40,880 nucleotides of DNA. It comes from Verrucomicrobiota bacterium (lineage in GTDB: Bacteria; Verrucomicrobiota; Verrucomicrobiia; Methylacidiphilales; UBA1321). The stretch is taken from assembly GCA_013285645.1 (NCBI GenBank), contig JABDHJ010000023.1:1-40880 (forward strand), in the 5' to 3' direction. Below, piece by piece: positions 8,921 through 15,843 of the stretch. The first letter of the stretch is position 1. Each line of letters opens with the position of its first letter. Under the pieces are notes generated by a model. That model was not told the origin of the DNA and ran no database searches. It saw nothing but the letters and a program-made list of their open reading frames with translations. A program made the position numbers and the translations under genes.

Positions 8921-9106
8921 TTACCGCAGATTTGACATGCATTTTGGCCTTCGTGCATATCTAATTGAGCTTGGCAGGGCCGACGTGGAAATGAAGATGA
9001 GAATGGTGAGGATTTCTATTACAACGAGCAGTTCGATCAGCATGAATCCAGATGGCGCAATCGCAGGGGAATCCCTCCGTGAGTCGCGCCGGAAAAGGAT
9101 TCCCAT
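8921..9106 (-). pseudogene. Prepilin-type protein fragment (type IV pilin-like N-terminus)
   Basis: The minus strand encodes a short leader from ATG 9106, then GFMLIELLVVIEILTILIF, a variant of the prepilin cleavage motif GFTLIELLVV, then a hydrophobic helix and KCMSNLR, which is where KCxxNLRQIG-type pilins continue. A TAA immediately after NLR ends the frame; one C-to-T change from CAA would create it. A GAGG lies upstream of the ATG. The region lies between two plus-strand genes. Either a truncated relic or a very short pilin-like membrane peptide; relic preferred. The rest of 8883-9184 has no other gene. Confidence 0.6.
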
Positions 9107-9184
9107 GATCAAGCTAACCTCGTGGGAAGATTTCAGTCGTGATGGAATCTTGGAAAAATTTAGACCGAAGGCAGTGGTCAACCC

Positions 9185-11332
9185 ATGACCAGGGACGAAC
9201 TTAATCCGGAACTGGATTTCCTCGGCCTCGGCTCGACGGTCCGTGGGTTCGTGCCGGACCAAAAGCTGTTCGATCGCTACGTCCTGCGACGGATACTGGA
9301 CTGGGGCGGCGCGGGCGTGGTCTGGCTTGCCCTCGATGAACACTTGCAGCAGGAAGTTGTGCTTAGGATCCTGCCGGAATTCCTGCGGCGCGACTCGGCT
9401 TTCATCGACGAACTCCTGAAGGAAACATCCCACAGCATGGAGTTGGTCCATCCGCATATCGCGCGCATCCACGACCTGATCGATGATGCCGCCGTTGCGG
9501 TGATTTCGATGGAGTACGTCGATGGACACACGCTCGCCACCTGGCTCACTTACCAACCGACCAAGGCTTTCGAGGTCGAACAGGTCCGCGAATGGACCGG
9601 GCAACTTATCGATGCTCTCGATTACGCCCATCGCGAAGTGAAGCTCGTTCATGGTGACCTGAAGCCTGACAATCTGATCATCAATGCGGCCGAAGATTTG
9701 AAGATCGCTTATTTCGGGATATCCCGGCACATCAGCGAGTCCCTCAACCGCTCGACCACGCATGGCAGCGCCACCGATATATTGAGCTACACAAGCCCCC
9801 AACTCGCGACGGGCGGGAAGCCGACGGTGCAGGATGACATCTACGCCTTCGCGGCGACGCTCTATGAATTGCTCGCCGGCGAACCACCCTGCTTTAGCGA
9901 CAACAAAGATGTGCTCGCGCAGACGTGGGAAGTTTGGCCGCCGCCCATGACGCTAAGGCGGCGTGTGCTGGGAATCGAAGGCAAGCCAATTCCCGACGAA
10001 TGGGAAAAGACCATCGCCGCATGCCTGGCCACGGACCCGGTGGCGCGTCCTCAGAGCATTGCCGAAGTGGGAGAGATGCTCGGGTTGAGAGCGGCCCCGG
10101 TCAAATTCCCCGAGACAAAAGCACCGCTACCGTTGCTCCCGGTCAAGGCGATGGCGTCTGAGCCCGAACCTGAATCCAAGCCTCCGCTCGAGCACAAGCC
10201 GGAACTCAAGGCCAAGTCGAAACCGAAACCCGAACCGATACCGAAACTCGAATTCGAACCGAAATCTCCATCGACGAAGCTTTCGAGCAAAGATCGGCTG
10301 GTCATTCTGTGCATGGTTATTTTGTTCGCCTTGGATTGTTTTGGATATTTTTTCATCGTGAGGACACCGCAAGCGCAAACAGTTCAGCAGGCGCAAATGG
10401 CCCAGCAGGAAGCCGACGCCAAAGCCGCTGCTGCCGACCTGGCAAAACAAAAAGCGGATGATGCGGCCGCGCAAGCCGCCGCCCAGACGATGAACGATGA
10501 GGAAAAAGCAGTCCTCGAAAAAGCGAAGCAGGATGCGGAAAGTCACGCGGCGGCATCAGACCAGGCAATCCAGCAGGCCAAGGCCGATACGGAAAAAGCG
10601 CAGCAGGCCGCGCAGACCGCAACCCAACATCTGGCAGCGATCACAGGTCCGGTTGCCGGGATGTCGTGGTCAAACAGCTTGGGAGTAAAGTTTGTTCCGG
10701 CAGGAATCGATAACGTTTTGTTCAGTGTCTGGGATGTGCGGGTGAAAGACTACGCGGTCTTTGTCGCGGCCACGGGGCGCGACTGGCCCAAGCCCGGCTT
10801 TGACCAGACCGAGAATGATCCGGCGGTGATGGTGAGTTGGGACGATGCCCACGCCTTTTGCGATTGGCTGACGAAGAAGGAGCAGGCGGAAGGGAAACTG
10901 GCCACCAATCAGAAGTACCGATTGCCCACCGATGCCGAATGGAGCAAGGCGGTGGGATTGGACGAGGACAGCCGGGACCTGCCCAAGGACAAGGATGGCA
11001 AGATCAAGGACGTTTACCCGTGGGGAAGCCAATGGCCTCCGCCGCAGGGGGTAGGTAACTACGCCGAAGTTCTAACCCAGGACGGTTTTGACCACACGTC
11101 CCCCATGGGGAGCTTCCCGGCAAACGCTTACGGTCTATATGATATGGGCGGCAATGTCTGGCAATGGTGCGAGGACAGATACGACTACAAGCACGACTGG
11201 CGGGTCTTGCGTGGGGCTTCATGGGTCGATCGCATTCCCCAGAGCCTGCTCTCGTCGTGTCGCAGCGGCGATGGTCCCGGTGCCCAGGATCATGCCAGCG
11301 GGTTCCGCGTTGTCGTGGTGATCTCGCCTTAG
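9185..11332 (+). CDS. Membrane-anchored Ser/Thr pseudokinase fused to an FGE/sulfatase-modifying-factor-like domain
   Basis: A 715-residue protein. Residues about 30-300 have the fold signature of a bacterial eukaryotic-like kinase: WGGAGVVWLA at 40-49, HGDLKPDN at 156-163 and DDIYAFAATLYELLAG at 217-231. Three key positions are changed: the ATP-anchoring Lys is Arg61 (VVLRILP), the HRD Arg is Gly157, and the DFG Asp is Tyr176 (IAYFGIS). A Lys/Pro/Glu-rich linker (325-362), one transmembrane helix (372-392) and an Ala/Gln/Lys coiled coil (395-486) lead to a C-terminal FGE-sulfatase domain (490-712) with RLPTDAEW, GLYDMGGNVWQW and WRVLRGASW. Topology places the FGE domain outside the cytoplasm. 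Catalytic loss is inferred from residues, not tested. It may be a ligand-sensing scaffold. Confidence 0.9.
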   Translation: MTRDELNPELDFLGLGSTVRGFVPDQKLFDRYVLRRILDWGGAGVVWLALDEHLQQEVVLRILPEFLRRDSAFIDELLKETSHSMELVHPHIARIHDLIDDAAVAVISMEYVDGHTLATWLTYQPTKAFEVEQVREWTGQLIDALDYAHREVKLVHGDLKPDNLIINAAEDLKIAYFGISRHISESLNRSTTHGSATDILSYTSPQLATGGKPTVQDDIYAFAATLYELLAGEPPCFSDNKDVLAQTWEVWPPPMTLRRRVLGIEGKPIPDEWEKTIAACLATDPVARPQSIAEVGEMLGLRAAPVKFPETKAPLPLLPVKAMASEPEPESKPPLEHKPELKAKSKPKPEPIPKLEFEPKSPSTKLSSKDRLVILCMVILFALDCFGYFFIVRTPQAQTVQQAQMAQQEADAKAAAADLAKQKADDAAAQAAAQTMNDEEKAVLEKAKQDAESHAAASDQAIQQAKADTEKAQQAAQTATQHLAAITGPVAGMSWSNSLGVKFVPAGIDNVLFSVWDVRVKDYAVFVAATGRDWPKPGFDQTENDPAVMVSWDDAHAFCDWLTKKEQAEGKLATNQKYRLPTDAEWSKAVGLDEDSRDLPKDKDGKIKDVYPWGSQWPPPQGVGNYAEVLTQDGFDHTSPMGSFPANAYGLYDMGGNVWQWCEDRYDYKHDWRVLRGASWVDRIPQSLLSSCRSGDGPGAQDHASGFRVVVVISP

Positions 11333-11354
11333 GGGATCATGGGAAATGATCGAG

Positions 11355-11536
11355 TCCTGTGGGAGATCTGTGTGAAACCCGCACATATATCATTAGTCAT
11401 CCTGAGCTTGTCGAAGGATCAGTTCGGCCTGCCTTTCTTCTTCGATCTACAGAACGGATCTTGCCACATGTATGCGCGACAAGCTCAAGATGACAGATTA
11501 CTTGGAGGAGGACTTTCGCAGAGGTCTCTGTAGGGA
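11355..11536. mobile_element. MITE-like element, about 180 bp, copy 1
   Basis: The right end TTCGCAGAGGTCTCTGTAGGGA is the inverse of a degenerate left end TCCTGTGGGAGATCTGTGTG. Inside is the inverted pair GTCATCCTGAGCTTGTCGAA and CGACAAGCTCAAGATGAC. The same architecture and nearly the same length occur at 30346-30525. No coding capacity, so it would need a transposase in trans. It follows the pseudokinase stop. Confidence 0.7.
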
Positions 11537-11599
11537 CACTTGATCGATGCGCCAACCAATGCTGATTGATAACCATGCGCAGCCATGTTAGCACGGGGC

Positions 11600-12067
11600 A
11601 TGAAGTTCATCCGCTGCCGCTTCGTCACTCTGCTCTTGATCGCACTTTGTTCAGCTCTGCCGGTCATGGCCGCACCCGCGACCGACAGTCCGGACGTCGT
11701 GGTTCAGGGTTTATATCACTCATCCCTGGAACACTTCACGGGCTTCACCCCGGACAGCGTTAAATTGGCCAAACCATGGGTCACGCCGCAGCTCTATAGG
11801 CGTCTTTGGAAAAAAGTGAACGAACCCCAACCCAAGGACGCCGCTCCCGACATCGAAGGTGATATTTTCTTGGGCTGTCAGGAACCGCCTACCAAATTTG
11901 TGGTGGGCAAGCCTTCCATCCAGCAAACCCAGGCCAAGGTCGATATAGCCTTGTTTTGGTCGGGAGAGAAGCGCCACTACACCGTAATGCTGGAGCAGGT
12001 CAATGGCGCTTGGAAAGTCTACGATGTCCACTACGGCAAGGACGGCAACCTGACCGATTTACTCTAA
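11600..12067 (+). CDS. Small exported protein, DUF3828-like
   Basis: A 155-residue protein with a clear signal peptide (MKFIRCRFVTLLLIALCSALPVMA). The mature part has VVVQGLYHSSLEHF, then KLAKPWVTPQLYRRLWKKV, and ends with VNGAWKVYDVHYGKDGNL. That layout resembles periplasmic DUF3828 proteins (a short helix, a WVTP-L-L segment, and a beta-sheet ending in W-V-D-V); the family call is from memory and moderate. An ATG at 11585 adds five residues, but 11600 gives the more typical signal peptide. It stands alone between a MITE and a repeat cluster. Function unknown. Confidence 0.75.
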   Translation: MKFIRCRFVTLLLIALCSALPVMAAPATDSPDVVVQGLYHSSLEHFTGFTPDSVKLAKPWVTPQLYRRLWKKVNEPQPKDAAPDIEGDIFLGCQEPPTKFVVGKPSIQQTQAKVDIALFWSGEKRHYTVMLEQVNGAWKVYDVHYGKDGNLTDLL

Positions 12068-12075
12068 AATCTAGT

Positions 12076-12300
12076 AAAGAACCCCGGAGCAAGCTCCGAG
12101 GCATTTCAGAGGTAGCCGTCGCACCGCGTAGCCGCGCTCGTGAGAGCGTGGTTCCCCTCCGTGGTAGCCGCCGCTGTCCTTAGCGGCGGATGCCTTCCCT
12201 CCGAGGTAGCCATCGACCTCCGGGCGACGGTCGGAGAGCGGGTCCGCGCTCGGAGATCGCGGGCTACCCTAAAGCCGAAGCAAGCTTCGAGGAATTAGAC
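12076..12300. repeat. Composite repeat cluster after the DUF3828-like gene
   Basis: Modules in order: AAAGAACCCCGGAGCAAGCT with its hairpin partner GCTCCGAGG; GGTAGCCGTCGC; a GCGCTCGTGAGAGC hairpin; GGTAGCCGCCGCTGTCC with GCGGCGG; GGTAGCCATCGACCTCCGGG to GCGGGCTACC; and AAGCCGAAGCAAGCTTCG. The same modules recur at 15684-15836 and 32741-32940 in nearly the same order. The first hairpin may terminate the upstream gene. No gene here. Confidence 0.75.
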
Positions 12301-12320
12301 CCAAGAGATTAAAAAGCATA

Positions 12321-12393
12321 GTCACAGACGTGACTAAATTTGTTGACATTTCTAATTTCTCGTTTATCCATCATTCAATTGTTATTAAACAAT
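12321..12393 (+). promoter_or_regulatory. Candidate promoter and operators for the PEP-CTERM gene
   Basis: A perfect inverted repeat GTCAC-AGAC-GTGAC (12321-12334) lies just before a consensus -35 hexamer TTGACA (12343-12348). A weak -10 TATCCA (12365-12370) follows at 16 bases. A second perfect inverted repeat ATTGTT-ATTA-AACAAT (12378-12393) sits between the promoter and ATG 12412. Palindromes flanking a promoter suggest a regulator site, but neither matches a factor I can name with confidence. Confidence 0.4.
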
Positions 12394-12411
12394 ATCATTG
12401 TTAAAGCACCA

Positions 12412-13044
12412 ATGAATTTACGCATCCTCAGTCTGGCTATTATCCTGATTGGAGCCTTCGCTGTTTCCTCCAAGGCCCAGCAGAATCTTGTGTCGAATGG
12501 CGGCTTTGAAACCGATAACTTCGACGGATGGACAACCCAGAATGCGCCTGACGGATCAGATTTTGGCGTAACAACCACCATGCCCTACGAAGGGACCTAC
12601 TCCGCCGAATTTGGAGGCGTTAGCAATCAATTCGACTATATCTCCCAGGCTCTCGATACGGTCATCGGCACGACGTACTACGTCTCATTCGAGTTGGCGA
12701 ACGATCAGACCGACAATGAATTTCTCGCCAACATTGGCGGCGTTCTGCAAGACACTCCTGCGGGAGTCTCAGCGGGCGGAGTGGACAATTATATCAAAGG
12801 CGGCACGACGTACCTGGACCTCGTTAACACTCCCACCGTTCCATACTCGCAGTACCAGACCAGTTTTACGGCGACTTCGTCAACGACCAACCTGATTTTC
12901 GGAGGTTATAACGTCCCTTCGTTTTATTATCTGGATGATGTCGTGGTCGTCCCCGAGCCATCGCAATACGGACTCCTCGTCTTCCTCGCCGTCGTAGGCT
13001 TTATCGGTTGGAGAAGGTTCTCCTGTTCGTCCCTGACGATTTGA
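12412..13044 (+). CDS. PEP-CTERM exported protein with carbohydrate-binding-like N-terminus
   Basis: A 210-residue protein with signal peptide MNLRILSLAIILIGAFAVSS-KAQ. The mature start NLVSNGGFETDNFDGWTTQ is the opening strand of CBM4/9- or DUF642-like jelly-roll domains, followed by a Thr/Ser/Tyr-rich beta domain ending YYLDDVVV. The C-terminus has VVPEPS (about 186-191), a transmembrane helix and a basic WRRF, the PEP-CTERM sorting signal read by an exosortase (known for the family). It should be exported and released or anchored at the cell surface. The frame is open upstream to a TTG at 12340, but the signal peptide begins at ATG 12412. Exact ligand unknown. Confidence 0.9.
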   Translation: MNLRILSLAIILIGAFAVSSKAQQNLVSNGGFETDNFDGWTTQNAPDGSDFGVTTTMPYEGTYSAEFGGVSNQFDYISQALDTVIGTTYYVSFELANDQTDNEFLANIGGVLQDTPAGVSAGGVDNYIKGGTTYLDLVNTPTVPYSQYQTSFTATSSTTNLIFGGYNVPSFYYLDDVVVVPEPSQYGLLVFLAVVGFIGWRRFSCSSLTI

Positions 13045-13057
13045 TCTCGTCGGGTTA

Positions 13058-13192
13058 ATCCCTTGGAGCTTGCGGCGTGCAGTTGGTAGCCCGCGATCTC
13101 CGAGCGCGGGTCCGCCTTCCAACCGTCGCCCGGAGATCGACGGCTAACCACAGAAGGAAAGGCACCGCCACCCAGCGTGTGGCGGCTACCTA
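13058..13192. repeat. GGTAGCC repeat cluster between converging genes
   Basis: GGTAGCCCGCGATCTCCGAG, AACCGTCGCCCGGAGATCGA, and a decayed CACCGCC-ACCC-GCGTGTGGCGGCTACC hairpin follow the PEP-CTERM gene stop. They are the same modules as at 2204-2306. They separate it from the dehydrogenase gene, which runs toward it. Confidence 0.65.
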
Positions 13193-13235
13193 GGAAGATA
13201 GGTCAGGCCGGAGGCTGACCCTCCAAAGGAACAAC

Positions 13236-14273
13236 TCAGGCGTGCCGGGCTGGAAGTGTCTTGCCCAATTTCGCACTACGGACGGCAAGATCGAGGATGT
13301 GGATCGGCCTGCGTGACCATTCCGGGGTAATGACCAGCGCTTTCCCCTTCACCAAATGATCACGCACGTTTTCGTAATAGCGATGCTCCTGCCCGGGGGG
13401 ATTGGGGAAACGGGTGGTGGTGATACGGCGATCCGCGCCATGTACGAAAGTCTTGGCATCGCCACCTTCCATCACGTAAGTCCCCTTCGTGCCAGTGATT
13501 TCCAGCCAGCCCTCCTTCTGCTTTGAATCGATATTGCTGATGCAGAGCGTCAACCATTGGCCGCTCTTGAATCGCACGACCGCAAAGCCTTCGTCTTCGT
13601 TGGAGTCATCTTTCCAGATGGTATGAGCCGCCCAGTGCCCGTGATGGGAGAAACCGCTGACTTCGGTGATGGGAGCATCGATCAGTTGAAGCGAATATTC
13701 CAGAAGGTGGACGCCCCAGTCGTACAGGATTCCGCCGGAAATACGGCGGCTGGTGCGCCACCAATCGCCCGGCTTTCCGTAGCCGCCCATATGGCATTCG
13801 ATGCGCACGATATCGCCAATGACCTTTTCCTTTTTGATGAGCTTCACTGCTTCCAGAATACATCCATCCCAGTGGCGGTTGTGGTAAGTCGAGAGCATGA
13901 CGCCCGATTTCTTGGCCGCGGCGATCATCGCATTGACTTCCTCCGTCGTGATGGCCAGCGGCTTTTCGCAAACGACATGGCGACCAGCCTTGAGACACTG
14001 GATGGCCAGCGGCGCGTGGGTGTTGTGCGGCGTGATGAGCACCACCAGGTCGACCGACGATTTCTTGAGCATCTCGGTCACGCTCTTGTAAGTTTCGATT
14101 CCCGGAAAATCCACCTTGGCCGCTTCAAGACGCGTCGGATCGACTTCGGTGACCGCGATCGGGCTCATGCCCGCCGCTTTCATCTGGTTCAAATGGGATC
14201 GCCCCATGTTGAAAGCTCCACCATAACCGACCACTCCGACCTTGATCTCACTGGCTTTGGAATATTGAGGCAT
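13236..14273 (-). CDS. Gfo/Idh/MocA family NAD(P)-dependent oxidoreductase
   Basis: A 345-residue sugar or inositol dehydrogenase-like protein. The Rossmann start KVGVVGYGGAFNMGRSH at 11-27 holds the dinucleotide-binding glycines, with an unusual AFNM insertion between them. CEKPLAIT at 102-109 carries the conserved Lys of the EKP motif. GGILYDWGVHLLEYSL in the second domain supplies the Asp/His pair of the substrate site. It lies divergent from the mannosyl-glucose phosphorylase gene (201-base gap), so a role in the same glycan or sugar-acid pathway is possible but not shown. Members act on many cyclic polyols, so no exact substrate is given. Confidence 0.92.
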   Translation of the reverse strand: MPQYSKASEIKVGVVGYGGAFNMGRSHLNQMKAAGMSPIAVTEVDPTRLEAAKVDFPGIETYKSVTEMLKKSSVDLVVLITPHNTHAPLAIQCLKAGRHVVCEKPLAITTEEVNAMIAAAKKSGVMLSTYHNRHWDGCILEAVKLIKKEKVIGDIVRIECHMGGYGKPGDWWRTSRRISGGILYDWGVHLLEYSLQLIDAPITEVSGFSHHGHWAAHTIWKDDSNEDEGFAVVRFKSGQWLTLCISNIDSKQKEGWLEITGTKGTYVMEGGDAKTFVHGADRRITTTRFPNPPGQEHRYYENVRDHLVKGKALVITPEWSRRPIHILDLAVRSAKLGKTLPARHA

Positions 14274-14348
14274 AAGCAGCGACGATGGCAGATGTGCAAA
14301 AATAGAAAAGCCAAACGATGTTTGTGCCGAGGATGTCTTTTAGAATCC

Positions 14349-14405
14349 GTCATCCTGAGCTTGCCGAAGGATCAGTTCAGTCTGCCTTTTCTTAGAGATA
14401 CAGAA
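14349..14405 (+). repeat. CATCCTGAGC repeat, partial copy
   Basis: GTCATCCTGAGCTTGCCGAA, GGATCAGTTCAGTCTGCC and AGATACAGAAC match the left half of the MITE cores at 11397 and 30387. The inverted right half is absent. It lies in the divergent promoter region between dehydrogenase and phosphorylase genes. Confidence 0.7.
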
Positions 14406-14474
14406 CGTCCAGACCGATAGTCCGGGATCAGCCGTTCTTGCCGGGACAGATTCAATTCCCCTAGATTGGCTGCC

Positions 14475-15662
14475 ATGAATCCGGCCCCCTTTAACGACAA
14501 GCTCGATGCTCTCAAACTTCGCCACGATAAACTAATCAACCTTTCCAACTCCAAAGACGAGAGATGGTCCAACGGCGTGTTTGACCGATATGTAAATCCG
14601 GTGGTAACGGCGGAACATGTTCCCATCGAATGGCGTTACGATCTCGATCCCGCCTCCAACCCTCACCTCCTCGAACGTCTGGGCATCAACGCTGCGTTTA
14701 ATGCGGGCGCGATTGAGCATGAGGGAAAAATCCTGCTCTGCCTTCGCGTCGAAGGTTACGATCGCAAATCCTTCTTTGGCATGGCGGAGAGCGCCAATGG
14801 CATCGACCATTTCAAATTTTGGGACGAGCCCCTCGATTTGGCGGAGACGGGCAATCCCGATACCAATGTCTACGACATGCGCTTGGTCCGGCACGAGGAC
14901 GGTTGGATTTACGGCACTTTCTGCACGGAGCGCAAGGATCCCTCCGCCCCGTCATACGATACCTCCAGCGCGGTGGCCCAATGCGGTATTGTCCGGACGC
15001 GCGATTTCAAGAAATGGGAACGTTTGCCGGACCTCCAATCGCAGAGCAGCCAGCAGCGCAACGTGGTGGTTCATCCGGAATTTATCAATGGCAAATATGC
15101 ACTCTACACACGTCCTCAGGATAGTTTCATCGAGACCGGCAAGGGCGGCGGAATCGGTTGGGCGCTCTGTGATTCCATGGAAAAAGCGGTGATTGTTGAG
15201 GAGCGCGTGGTTGATCCCCGCCTCTATCACACGATCAAGGAAGTGAAGAACGGGCAGGGGCCCGCACCGTTGAAGACAGCAAAAGGCTGGTTGCATCTGG
15301 CGCACGGCGTCCGCAATACCGCCGCGGGTCTGCGCTACGTCACCTATATTTTCCTGACCGATCTCAAGGATCCTTCAAAGGTCATCGCCTCGCCCGGCGG
15401 TTATTTTCTGGCGCCTTGGGAGGAAGAGCGGGTAGGGGACGTGTCCAACGTTACATTCACCAACGGTTGGATCGCCAAAGCCGATGGCACCGTTCTTATC
15501 TATTACGCTTCTTCCGATACGCGCATGCATGTGGCCACGTCACGGCTCGATTATCTCCTCGATTACGCACTTAATACTCCCGAAGACGGACTGACCACGC
15601 GCAAAAGCCTGGAAGCACGACAGGCCCTAATCCGGAAAAACCAGAGCTTGAAAAGCAAGTAG
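14475..15662 (+). CDS. 4-O-beta-D-mannosyl-D-glucose phosphorylase (GH130)
   Basis: A 395-residue GH130 subfamily 1 enzyme. It is expected to split beta-1,4-mannosyl-glucose with phosphate, giving mannose-1-phosphate and glucose in the cytoplasm. The hallmark strings are all present: WRYDLDPASNPHLLERLGIN at 53-72, FNAGAIEHEGK at 75-85, and NVYDMRL at 131-137, where Asp134 matches the proton-donor Asp known in the Bacteroides enzyme. SQQRNVVVHPEF, GGGIGWAL, YHTIKEVKNGQGP, LHLAHGVRNTAAGLRY and IYYASSDTRMHVATS follow. ATG 14475 is chosen over an in-frame TTG at 14466. No mannobiose epimerase or mannanase is within view, so the rest of the pathway must be elsewhere. Similarity is recalled, not searched. 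Confidence 0.93.
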   Translation: MNPAPFNDKLDALKLRHDKLINLSNSKDERWSNGVFDRYVNPVVTAEHVPIEWRYDLDPASNPHLLERLGINAAFNAGAIEHEGKILLCLRVEGYDRKSFFGMAESANGIDHFKFWDEPLDLAETGNPDTNVYDMRLVRHEDGWIYGTFCTERKDPSAPSYDTSSAVAQCGIVRTRDFKKWERLPDLQSQSSQQRNVVVHPEFINGKYALYTRPQDSFIETGKGGGIGWALCDSMEKAVIVEERVVDPRLYHTIKEVKNGQGPAPLKTAKGWLHLAHGVRNTAAGLRYVTYIFLTDLKDPSKVIASPGGYFLAPWEEERVGDVSNVTFTNGWIAKADGTVLIYYASSDTRMHVATSRLDYLLDYALNTPEDGLTTRKSLEARQALIRKNQSLKSK

Positions 15663-15683
15663 CCGCAGAGCGCCAGACTTTCA

Positions 15684-15836
15684 GAGGTAACCGCCGCTGT
15701 CCCTAGCGGCGGATGTCTCCCTCCGAGGTAGCCATCGACCGCCGGGCGACGGAATGGGAAAACCCGCGCTCGGAGATCGCGGGCTACCCCTAAAGCCGAA
15801 GCAAGCTTCGGAGAATTAGACCCAAGAGATTAAAAA
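15684..15836. repeat. Composite GGTAGCC / CCGAAGC repeat cluster
   Basis: GGTAACCGCCGCTGTCCCTAG with GCGGCGG, GGTAGCCATCGACCGCCGGG up to GCGGGCTACCC, then AAGCCGAAGCAAGCTTCGG and GACCCAAGAGATTAA. It duplicates the order of the cluster at 12110-12312. It lies between two converging genes and may act as a two-way terminator. Confidence 0.75.
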
Positions 15837-15843
15837 CAACTCG

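Noticed and set aside
8937..9188. An 83-codon plus-strand frame overlapping the pseudokinase start by ATGA
   Set aside because: Its first half is the antisense of the prepilin remnant, it has no recognisable domain and no clear ribosome binding site.
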